Positions 5,723 to 10,957 of a stretch of 10,957 bases of DNA are shown piece after piece. Positions within the stretch are counted from its first letter, which is position 1; the number at the start of each line of letters is the position of its first letter. The stretch comes from Nitrosopumilales archaeon (lineage in GTDB: Archaea; Thermoproteota; Nitrososphaeria; Nitrososphaerales; Nitrosopumilaceae). A model generated the notes under the pieces. The model did not search any database, was not told the origin of the DNA, and worked only from the letters and a program-made list of their open reading frames with translations. A program made the translations under genes and the position numbers. Location: the NCBI GenBank assembly GCA_025350175.1, contig JANXYF010000086.1, positions 1 through 10,957 of the forward strand. The letters run 5' to 3'.

Positions 5723-5872
5723 ATGTCAAAAACAATATCAATGCATTGTATAAAATGTAAAAAAAATATTAATTCTACAGATTTATACAAAATTATAATG
5801 TATATTGTAGACCAAAAATTTACAGATCATCACTATGAACATATAGAATGCCCCGACAGATTTACTGTCTAA
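5723..5872 (+). CDS. 49-aa putative zinc-binding small protein
   Basis: A short reading frame not masked by any other gene. It has 49 residues beginning MSKTISMHCIKCKKNI and ending HHYEHIECPDRFTV. Possible zinc ligands are C9 and C12 (CxxC), one or two of H36, H37 and H40, and C43, which resembles a small treble-clef or zinc-ribbon domain. The ATG sits at leaderless distance from a TATA box, with a palindrome between. The TAA stop overlaps the stop of the convergent cyclase gene by four bases (CTAA), the same packing as at 4780-4783. No signal peptide. Function unknown; binding of nucleic acid or a protein partner is a guess. Promoter, motif and tight fit make it likely to be real. Confidence 0.65.
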   Translation: MSKTISMHCIKCKKNINSTDLYKIIMYIVDQKFTDHHYEHIECPDRFTV

Positions 5873-6663
5873 GGGTGTAATGCATAAACGGGATATATCT
5901 TCCCAGTCTTCTTGTCTTGGTAAGACCAGCTATTGTCTGGCCACTCTACTGGTTCAAAGAGATTTTTCAATTTAGGATGAAGTTTTTCATATATGTCGTT
6001 TCCAACCAGAATTTGATTTGGTTTTGAAAGAGCAGTAATCTTTGCGGCAATACTTACTGAAGGACCTAAAATATCAACATGCGATCTTGCTTCATCAGAA
6101 CCATATCGAACTATTACATTCTCCCCAAAGTCCATCCCTATCTTTACACGCAATTCAGGATAATCATATTCACTAAGAATTGGATTTATTCCTCTTTCAA
6201 TTACGTCAATCATGGTCTTTGCGCAGTTTACGGCGCTATCTGCCATCACTAGAGTGCCTTCCTCTGCAATGAAATATCCTATTACCGCATCACCCACATA
6301 CTTTAAGACATAACCTCCATGGTGACGTATGACTGAACGCATCTCTTGTGAAAATGAACTTATTATGATTCCAAGTTTTTCTGGTGGAAGTTGTAATGCC
6401 ATATCGGTTGAACCAACAAGATCTACGAACATGACTATCATGTGTATTTTCTGTGATACGTGATTACGCAGAAACGTGTCAGATTCGTCTACTGAATAGT
6501 CATACTCGTATCCTTTCTTAAGTGAACTCCATACTCTTTTCTGCGTCTCTTTGATAAGGCTCTCAGCATCCAAGGTGCCAGACTTGCCCCCTCCTAGCAT
6601 CATGTCTACAAAGCTCTTTGTGGGTAGCACATCTTTTGATGGAATATCTGTATTTTCACTCAT
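5869..6663 (-). CDS. class III adenylate/guanylate cyclase homology domain protein, substituted active site
   Basis: A 264-residue soluble protein. An N-terminal segment of about 70 residues has no recognised domain or membrane helix. Residues 74-230 form a class III nucleotidyl cyclase domain. The two metal-binding aspartates are present: D81 in MFVDLVGST and D125 in YVGDAVIGYF. HHGGYVLKYVGDA (114-126) and PNQILVGNDIYE (215-226) are also typical. The transition-state motif, usually VN-x-AAR, reads VSIAAK (203-208): Asn is replaced by S204 and Arg by K208. Catalysis may be weak, altered or lost. Active members make cAMP or cGMP from ATP or GTP. The gene starts six bases after the stop of the zinc-ribbon gene, so the two form an operon. 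Domain family is certain; activity is open. Confidence 0.88.
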   Translation of the reverse strand: MSENTDIPSKDVLPTKSFVDMMLGGGKSGTLDAESLIKETQKRVWSSLKKGYEYDYSVDESDTFLRNHVSQKIHMIVMFVDLVGSTDMALQLPPEKLGIIISSFSQEMRSVIRHHGGYVLKYVGDAVIGYFIAEEGTLVMADSAVNCAKTMIDVIERGINPILSEYDYPELRVKIGMDFGENVIVRYGSDEARSHVDILGPSVSIAAKITALSKPNQILVGNDIYEKLHPKLKNLFEPVEWPDNSWSYQDKKTGKIYPVYALHP

Positions 6664-6669
6664 TATTGC

Positions 6670-6801
6670 TCACTCTAGTGGGAAATTGACTCCGCATACG
6701 GGACATACTCCTCTTTCTCCTTTGTATTTTATATCAAAGTATTGTATGATTTCTACATCGCAGTTCCAGCATACTATCTTCTTAAAGGAGGGTTTTGCCA
6801 T
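6670..6801 (-). CDS. 43-aa zinc-ribbon protein, upstream of the cyclase gene
   Basis: ATG at 6801 to TGA at 6670-6672 gives 43 residues: MAKPSFKKIVCWNCDVEI, a short middle, and GERGVCPVCGVNFPLE. Two CxxC knuckles (C11/C14 and C33/C36) form a complete four-cysteine zinc ribbon, with no other domain. An SD-like AAGGGA lies just upstream of the ATG. The stop is six bases from the cyclase ATG, so co-transcription is very likely. The product may bind the cyclase-like protein or nucleic acid; the partner is inferred from position only. An ATG at 6817 is out of frame and soon stopped. Confidence 0.78.
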   Translation of the reverse strand: MAKPSFKKIVCWNCDVEIIQYFDIKYKGERGVCPVCGVNFPLE

Positions 6802-6838
6802 TTTCCCTTGCTACCATGGATGAAACTGGCTTTATTGC

Positions 6839-6850
6839 ATATTTAAATTA
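6839..6850. promoter_or_regulatory. symmetric A/T-rich TATA element between divergent genes
   Basis: ATATTTAAATTA contains the palindrome ATTTAAAT. On the minus strand it would start transcription near 6817, giving a leader of about 16 nt with an SD for the zinc-ribbon gene. Because it is symmetric it could also serve the plus strand. Confidence 0.45.
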
Positions 6851-6871
6851 CCCATCGATTTTATGTGGATG

Positions 6872-6880
6872 TTTTTAAAG
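6872..6880 (+). promoter_or_regulatory. TATA box upstream of the 264-aa helical protein gene
   Basis: TTTTTAAAG, centred about 6876, predicts initiation near 6903. This excludes a GTG start at 6888 if it is the main promoter and favours the ATG at 6930. Confidence 0.45.
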
Positions 6881-6929
6881 ACAATTAGTGCAAATTCCCA
6901 CAAGTAATCCGGATCCTTTTATAAAATCA

Positions 6930-7724
6930 ATGAGTGACAAGGCAGAAACTGCGCGTACTTTATTTCAAGAACATATTGCAAATCTTACAAAAAAAGTTCC
7001 TCTTAAAGTAATGTTGGGGGATGGTACCGTAACAGACCAAGAATCATTTGATCCTGCACTGGTTAGAAAGTTCTTTGATGAATTCCTTAATACGATCCCA
7101 GAATGGGACAATCAGGGCGTTTCTGCAACTGCCGAGAAAGATCTTCGAAGAAGTTTTATAAAATTTGAGATAAAAGAGGGAAACTATCTTCTTTCAGGAC
7201 ACATGTCATTGCAATATCATGCATTGTTATTCTATAAACTTGACCACAGGGTAATTGAGATTCAAAAAGAACTCTCAGACATTTCTGACATGATTGCAAA
7301 ACTTCAGGTAAAGGTAGGACCGGAAAATGACAAGATAATTGAGGAAACACTCAAACAGAAAGGGTATCAGGAAATGGATGACCAAAAATTATTTGAAGTA
7401 TTATTTAATCGCGAAGACATTACACAGGATATTATTCAATCAATCGAAGTATCACATGCCGAACACACAAAACTTGTTTCAAACAGAGATAGATTATTTG
7501 GCGAACTTGATAATATGTTAATTGAAATATATCACACAACGTCTGTTATGATTGATGAGAACAGAATGATCGCAGCAGAAGAAGGATGTCTTTGCAACTT
7601 TAATTTGGAGTATCTAAAAAACAACGTACGACAGGGAAACATAAATTTGTACAGAATATCAGAGCAGACCAAGACAAACTTGCTTGTGTTGATGGATAAT
7701 GTCGTAAAAGTTCTAAAAAAATAA
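6930..7724 (+). CDS. 264-aa predicted helical protein of unknown function
   Basis: I do not recognise the family. From ATG 6930 the protein has 264 residues; an in-frame GTG at 6888 would add 14 (QIPTSNPDPFIKS), but the nearest TATA box argues against it. It is charged, largely helical, with no signal peptide or membrane span. The first half contains KVPLKVMLGDGTVTD and FIKFEIKEGNYLLSGHMSLQ. Residues about 105-135 have heptad-like spacing (VIEIQKELSDISDMIAKLQV), suggesting a coiled coil. A second helical bundle follows, with a CxC pair in EEGCLCNFN near residue 222. It ends in a helix (LLVLMDNVVKVLKK). It is divergent from the zinc-ribbon/cyclase operon, about 130 bp between starts, so shared regulation is possible. 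Confidence 0.78.
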   Translation: MSDKAETARTLFQEHIANLTKKVPLKVMLGDGTVTDQESFDPALVRKFFDEFLNTIPEWDNQGVSATAEKDLRRSFIKFEIKEGNYLLSGHMSLQYHALLFYKLDHRVIEIQKELSDISDMIAKLQVKVGPENDKIIEETLKQKGYQEMDDQKLFEVLFNREDITQDIIQSIEVSHAEHTKLVSNRDRLFGELDNMLIEIYHTTSVMIDENRMIAAEEGCLCNFNLEYLKNNVRQGNINLYRISEQTKTNLLVLMDNVVKVLKK

Positions 7725-7732
7725 AAAAATTG

Positions 7733-7739
7733 TTTATAT
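7733..7739 (+). promoter_or_regulatory. TATA-like box for the small RNA candidate
   Basis: TTTATAT lies about 27-33 nt before the left arm of the inverted repeat at 7769, so transcription could begin just before the hairpin. A second A/T-rich element (TTAAAA, 7751-7756) is too close to the arm to fit as well. Confidence 0.35.
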
Positions 7740-7766
7740 CTTTGTATTTATTAAAAGTAGCATAAT

Positions 7767-7847
7767 TTAGTCAAGGGGCTGAACTGTATCATCGACGCCA
7801 GAGTTTGGGGAGTTGACGCCAGGTGACACAGTGTACCCCTTGACTTA
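7767..7847 (+). ncRNA. structured small RNA candidate (long inverted repeat with nested stems)
   Basis: This lies in the roughly 300-bp gap between the 264-aa gene and ilvA and is GC-richer than its flanks. Outer arms AGTCAAGGGG (7769-7778) and CCCCTTGACT (7836-7845) pair over 10 bp without mismatch. Inside, ACTGT (7783-7787) pairs with ACAGT (7828-7832), and TCATC (7789-7793) with GGTGA (7822-7826, one G-U), stacked across an A/C mismatch. The apical part holds two direct copies of GACGCCAG (7794-7801 and 7815-7822). Three collinear helices in 77 nt suggest selection for RNA structure. Strand is uncertain because a palindrome reads both ways; plus is chosen from a TATA-like box. It is not a tRNA (no T-loop motif) and no known riboswitch core was recognised. 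It could be a guide RNA, a leader element of ilvA about 180 nt downstream, or a novel RNA. Confidence 0.5.
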
Positions 7848-7998
7848 GATCTGTGTTCTAATCCTGATATTATTTAGCCCTTTCCTGATCGTTGAAAATC
7901 TTATTAAATTAGGAACCAATTTTGCATTTTTTGCTTAAAATAACATTTTGTTATCAAAAATACATGACACATTTTGGAGCAATAGTATTCAACAAGCC

Positions 7999-8005
7999 AA
8001 ATATA
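7999..8005 (+). promoter_or_regulatory. TATA box of ilvA
   Basis: AAATATA, centred about 8002, lies 26 nt before TTG 8028. It supports this start over TTG 8016 and implies that the structured RNA upstream is not in the ilvA mRNA, unless a further promoter reads through. Confidence 0.5.
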
Positions 8006-8027
8006 CCAAGATTGGTTGAAAATTCTG

Positions 8028-9236
8028 TTGAACGTCACTTTTGAAGATATACTGAAATCTCAAAAAATTCAGAAAAACGTAATTCGTAGAACTCCACTTG
8101 AGAGTTCATACTCGTTTAGTATTATGACAGGTTCCAAGGTTTATCTAAAATCTGAATGTCTGCAAAAGACTGGTTCGTTTAAGGTAAGAGGAGCTTATGC
8201 AAAGATTGCAAGTTTATCCAAAGAAGAAAAGAAAAAAGGAGTTATTGCGGCTTCAGCAGGAAATCATGCTCAAGGAGTAGCATATGCATCTGCACTTGAA
8301 AAAATTCCATGCACCATAGTAATGCCTGTAACTGCATCACCTGCCAAAGTTTCTGCAACAAGATCATACGGTGCTAAAGTAATCTTGGAGGGTACCATAT
8401 ATGATGAGTCATCTGCCAAGGCAACCGAGATTGCAAAAAAAACTGGTGCAACAATGGTCCATGCATTTGATGATGAAACTGTAATTGCAGCTCAGGGAGT
8501 AATCGGACTAGAAATAATCCAAGACCTTCCAGATGTTGATGAAATTTATGTTCCAATCGGTGGAGGAGGACTTGCTGCAGGAGTTCTAATAGCAGTAAAA
8601 GCAAAAAAGCCAAAGGTCAAGGTGATAGGAGTACAATCATCAGGATTTCCTGCAATGAAAAAATCATTTGATGCAGGAAAATTACAATCAGTTTCAGGTC
8701 ATAGGACAATCGCAGATGGTATATCTGTCAAAACCCCCGGTAAATCTACATTTAAAATCATAAATGAATTAATTGACGACATTGTTCTAGTTGACGATTC
8801 TGCAATTGTCAAGGCAATGTTTCTGTTAATGGAAAGATCAAAGATGGTTGTAGAACCAGCTGGTGCTGTAGGGCTTGCATATCTGCTTGGCAAAAAACCT
8901 TCCAAGGGCAAAAAAGTTGTTCCCATATTATCAGGAGGAAACGTGGACATGTATCTGCTAGGCCAAATCGTAGCTAAAGGCCTCACTGAGATGGGAAGAA
9001 TGGTCAAGATATTCATACTTTTAACAGACAAGCCAGGAGCACTAAAAGAAGTTGTAGATCAGATATCCTCTCTTAGTGTTAACATTGTAGATGTAATTCA
9101 TGATAGGTTGTCTTCAAGCATTCCTGCAGGAACAGCTGGTGTGACACTGAGTTTGGAGACACAAGGCCAGGAACACGCAGAACAACTCGTTGCATTCCTC
9201 AAAAAGAAAAATATCCAGTTTAAGGTAGTTACATAA
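8028..9236 (+). CDS. ilvA: threonine ammonia-lyase (threonine dehydratase) with C-terminal ACT domain
   Basis: A PLP enzyme of fold type II that deaminates L-threonine to 2-oxobutanoate, the first step from threonine to isoleucine; it may also act on serine. From TTG 8028 it has 402 residues. Visible motifs are the PLP lysine in KTGSFKVRGA (K52), SAGNHAQG (76-83) contacting substrate, the phosphate-binding loop GGGGLAAG (178-185) and SGGN (303-306) near the PLP nitrogen. Residues about 328-401 form one ACT domain (VKIFILLTDKPGALKEVV), expected to give effector control. Length and a single ACT domain match the short IlvA/TdcB-like class (TIGR01127). TTG 8016 would add four residues (KILL), but the TATA box fits 8028. 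In ammonia oxidisers the isoleucine role is most likely, and the RAM proteins nearby may sense related amino acids (inference). Confidence 0.93.
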   Translation: MNVTFEDILKSQKIQKNVIRRTPLESSYSFSIMTGSKVYLKSECLQKTGSFKVRGAYAKIASLSKEEKKKGVIAASAGNHAQGVAYASALEKIPCTIVMPVTASPAKVSATRSYGAKVILEGTIYDESSAKATEIAKKTGATMVHAFDDETVIAAQGVIGLEIIQDLPDVDEIYVPIGGGGLAAGVLIAVKAKKPKVKVIGVQSSGFPAMKKSFDAGKLQSVSGHRTIADGISVKTPGKSTFKIINELIDDIVLVDDSAIVKAMFLLMERSKMVVEPAGAVGLAYLLGKKPSKGKKVVPILSGGNVDMYLLGQIVAKGLTEMGRMVKIFILLTDKPGALKEVVDQISSLSVNIVDVIHDRLSSSIPAGTAGVTLSLETQGQEHAEQLVAFLKKKNIQFKVVT

Positions 9237-9253
9237 TTTTATTTTTTAAAATT
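9235..9253. terminator. bidirectional T/A-rich stop between convergent ilvA and Nramp genes
   Basis: AATTTTA-TTTTT-TAAAATT is an inverted repeat with T runs. It overlaps the ilvA stop and fills the 20-bp gap before the convergent gene, fitting U-rich archaeal termination. Confidence 0.45.
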
Positions 9254-9256
9254 ATT

Positions 9257-10519
9257 CTATGATGTTGAACTAACTAATGAAAGAACGTTGAATACCAAAA
9301 CTATTCCTACAAAACCACATGCGATGATTGTTGTTATCTTCCGGTTGACAAATTCACCCATTAATTTCTTATTCGTTGTAAGTATGACAACTGGTATCAC
9401 TGCAATTGGTATCAGCATGCTGAGGAGAAATTGACTGTAGATCAGTATGTGCAAAGGATCAAAACCAAGTAGTATTGCAGCTGTAGTTGGAATTACATTT
9501 ACAAATCTTGTAATTACTCTTCGTACCCATACGTTGACTTTTTTTCCCAAAAATCCCTCCATTATTATTTGACCTGCTAATGTTCCTGCAGCAGATGAGG
9601 CAATGCCTGACGAGAGCAAAGTAATCACGAAAACTACACCGGCAGTTGCTCCAAACAAAGGCATAAGTGTTTTGTAAGCTTCTGCAATTGATGCAATTTG
9701 AGAATTGTGAGGATTGAATGCAACTGCTGCCATTAGTAAGATTGCAGCATTTACCAAGGCAGCTATGGTGAGCAAGAATATAGTCTCAGCAAGATGTAGT
9801 CTCCGCATCTTCCTTCTCTCCTCAAGTGTCTTACCCATTGCTTTTTCCTTTGTAAGAAAAGAATGTAAAAAGACAACATGTGGCATTACCGTTGCACCAA
9901 TTATTCCAACAGAAACAAACAACGCACTAGAATTTACAAAGTGAGGAGAAAATGTGCCAGAAAGTATTCCGTGAATATCTGGTGATGCCACTAGCATCTC
10001 ATAGACGTAGCCAAAGCTTATGATTGAAACAAAAAGCAAAAAGAGTTGTTCTAGTAATCGGAATTTTCTTGATGTAAGTGCGAGTATTATGATGACATCT
10101 GCAGCTCCAAAGATTGCAGCATAGATCATCGGTACTCCAAATAATAGGTTCAATGCAATGACTGTTCCAAGATATTCTGCCAAATCTGTAGCAGCTGCTG
10201 CAACTTCGGCACTTAGCCAATATGGTATAATGAATAACTTTCTACCTAATTTTTCCTTCAAAATTTCAGCCATGCTCCTTTCTGTAGCAATGCCTAATTT
10301 TCCAGATAGATACTGGACTAACATCGCTATGGCACTTGAAAGCCATACTACCCAGAGTAATGAGTACCCAAAAGCAGCTCCGCCTTGTAGGTCTGTCCCA
10401 TAATTTCCTGGATCCATGTATGCTATGCTTACGATTAGTGCAGGACCAGAATATGCAATGAACTTTCTAATGTGACTTGTGGCATGAGATAATTTTGAAT
10501 GTAATTCTGATGTTGTCAC
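9257..10519 (-). CDS. mntH: Nramp family divalent metal (Mn2+/Fe2+) transporter
   Basis: A 420-residue integral membrane protein with about 11 hydrophobic spans, the usual size for proton-coupled Nramp transporters. The TM1 metal site is intact: MDPGNYGTD, with D36 and N39. The TM6 site reads GATVMPHVVFLHS, with M212 as the soft-metal ligand and H214. Retention of this Met marks a transition-metal importer (Mn2+, Fe2+) rather than an Mg2+-type relative. The final Asn of the canonical MPHN is Val here. The GTG start at 10519 lies 27 nt from a TATATG element, so the mRNA is probably leaderless. Two TTAG-N6-CTAA boxes stand immediately upstream of that promoter, suggesting repression by a metal-sensing DtxR/MntR-type regulator. 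It converges with ilvA. The symbol reflects family; metal specificity is inferred. Confidence 0.92.
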   Translation of the reverse strand: MTTSELHSKLSHATSHIRKFIAYSGPALIVSIAYMDPGNYGTDLQGGAAFGYSLLWVVWLSSAIAMLVQYLSGKLGIATERSMAEILKEKLGRKLFIIPYWLSAEVAAAATDLAEYLGTVIALNLLFGVPMIYAAIFGAADVIIILALTSRKFRLLEQLFLLFVSIISFGYVYEMLVASPDIHGILSGTFSPHFVNSSALFVSVGIIGATVMPHVVFLHSFLTKEKAMGKTLEERRKMRRLHLAETIFLLTIAALVNAAILLMAAVAFNPHNSQIASIAEAYKTLMPLFGATAGVVFVITLLSSGIASSAAGTLAGQIIMEGFLGKKVNVWVRRVITRFVNVIPTTAAILLGFDPLHILIYSQFLLSMLIPIAVIPVVILTTNKKLMGEFVNRKITTIIACGFVGIVLVFNVLSLVSSTS

Positions 10520-10542
10520 AAATGCCTTGTGGTCTAGCCTTC

Positions 10543-10550
10543 ATATAAGA
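10543..10550 (-). promoter_or_regulatory. TATA box of the Nramp gene
   Basis: CTTATATG on the minus strand is centred 27 nt before the GTG at 10519, giving a leaderless mRNA and supporting the GTG start. Confidence 0.6.
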
Positions 10551-10551
10551 G

Positions 10552-10584
10552 TTAGCTAGGACTAAATTGTTTAGCTAGATCTAA
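10552..10584. promoter_or_regulatory. tandem TTAG-N6-CTAA boxes, DtxR/MntR-type operator candidate
   Basis: Two nearly identical 14-mers, TTAGCTAGGACTAA (10552-10565) and TTAGCTAGATCTAA (10571-10584), each carry the inverted arms TTAG/CTAA and differ at only two spacer positions. They are 19 bp apart centre to centre, close to two helical turns. They begin 2 bp upstream of the Nramp TATA box, where TFB binds. The TTAG...CTAA arms resemble IdeR/DtxR iron boxes (known from bacteria). They could also act on the divergent phosphoribosyltransferase gene. Confidence 0.55.
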
Positions 10585-10608
10585 GTTTACAAAATCTCTT
10601 TGAAAATG

Positions 10609-10616
10609 ATTAATAG
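10609..10616 (+). promoter_or_regulatory. TATA-like box of the phosphoribosyltransferase gene
   Basis: ATTAATAG, centred about 10612, predicts initiation near 10639. That is the position of an in-frame TTG at 10640, ten codons before the first ATG. Confidence 0.4.
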
Positions 10617-10669
10617 AGAATCAAATCAAGTATTGTAAGTTGGTCTCTAATTGGAAAGGAACATCTAGT

Positions 10670-10957
10670 ATGTCTTGGTCAGAGATTGAATCATGCGTAG
10701 AGATTCTCTCTGATGTGATAAAAAAGACAGGTTTTGAGTTTGATGCAATTGCTACTATATCGCGAGGAGGATTAGTTCCAGCAAGACTTGTTGCTGATCA
10801 TTTCAATATAAAAAAAATACTGGTTGATAAAAAAGTCATTCCAAAAAGAACGCTTTTTGTTGATGACATATATGATTCAGGTACTACTTTTGAAAAAATA
10901 ATTCCTCTTGTCAAAGATCCTAAAAATTTTGTATATGCTACTCTGGTGGCAAGAAAA
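10670..10957 (+). CDS. phosphoribosyltransferase (type I, purine-type), 3' end cut
   Basis: From ATG 10670, 96 residues are visible before the window ends. The N-terminal SWSEIESCVEIL is like the opening helix of archaeal purine PRTases. ATISRGGLVPARLVADHF (28-45) is the pyrophosphate-binding loop region, and LFVDDIYDSGTT (62-73) is the PRPP-binding motif with its two adjacent acidic residues. The family transfers phosphoribose from PRPP to a base (Gpt/Hpt-like, purine salvage); the base is not determinable. Only about 24 residues separate the two motifs, fewer than usual, so the flexible loop region is reduced. TTG 10640 would add 10 residues (VSNWKGTSS) and fits the TATA box better; ATG fits the family N-terminus better. 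Divergent from the Nramp gene. Confidence 0.85.
   Translation, partial: MSWSEIESCVEILSDVIKKTGFEFDAIATISRGGLVPARLVADHFNIKKILVDKKVIPKRTLFVDDIYDSGTTFEKIIPLVKDPKNFVYATLVARK

Noticed and set aside
7767..7847. tRNA-like, insertion-sequence (MITE) or riboswitch identity for the inverted repeat
   Set aside because: No T-loop or anticodon arm; no target-site duplication or second copy in the window; no known aptamer core recognised, and the ilvA TATA box lies downstream of it.
1..10957. CRISPR array, toxin-antitoxin or other defence system
   Set aside because: No spaced direct repeats of CRISPR type and no defence-associated domain found; the only tandem repeats are coding (3545-3660).

Overview
The window is very probably chromosomal DNA of an ammonia-oxidising archaeon (Nitrososphaerota, formerly Thaumarchaeota; Nitrosopumilus-like). 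This is inferred from the low GC content, compact gene layout, protein types and promoters; no rRNA or amo gene is present to settle it. The supporting proteins are an archaeal LOR/SDH (TIGR00300) protein, stand-alone RAM domains, a DUF6659-like protein, tiny zinc ribbons and a PduO-type adenosyltransferase. Many genes have a TATA-like element about 25-30 nt before the start codon, as expected for leaderless archaeal mRNAs. Starts include ATG, GTG and TTG, and this spacing decided several start choices.

Layout: (1) 1-2192, minus strand: a LOR/SDH family protein (ornithine cyclodeaminase-like, cut by the window edge), a 115-aa protein of unknown function, and an HD-domain 5'-nucleotidase-like phosphohydrolase. 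(2) 2303-2956, plus: ATP:cob(I)alamin adenosyltransferase and tRNA-Phe(GAA). (3) 2957-3475: no intact gene; on the minus strand lies the frameshifted remnant of an Ig-like/surface-type protein. (4) 3513-4783, plus: a lysine-rich protein with 30-bp tandem repeats, two overlapping single-domain RAM (Lrp/AsnC effector domain) proteins, and a glyoxalase-fold (VOC) protein. (5) 4780-6801, mostly minus: a DUF6659-like protein, a coiled-coil-tailed protein of unknown function, and a two-gene unit of a 43-aa zinc ribbon plus a class III nucleotidyl cyclase homologue. A 49-aa putative zinc-binding protein runs against them on the plus strand. (6) 6930-9236, plus: a 264-aa helical protein of unknown function, a compact inverted-repeat segment that looks like a structured small RNA, and threonine ammonia-lyase (IlvA). 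(7) 9257-10957: an Nramp metal transporter (minus) diverging from a phosphoribosyltransferase (plus, cut by the edge), with two tandem TTAG-N6-CTAA boxes between them that resemble DtxR/MntR-type operators.

The genes are mostly single-gene units with their own promoters, not one pathway. The functional themes are amino-acid metabolism (Ocd-like protein, IlvA, RAM proteins), cofactor and nucleotide metabolism (adenosyltransferase, HD hydrolase, PRTase), possible nucleotide signalling (cyclase with zinc ribbon) and metal uptake (Nramp with putative metal-responsive operators). No complete mobile element, CRISPR array or obvious multi-gene defence system was seen. The strongest leads are the small RNA candidate at about 7767-7847, the two very small putative zinc proteins, the tandem boxes at 10552-10584 and the cyclase homologue with substituted catalytic residues.
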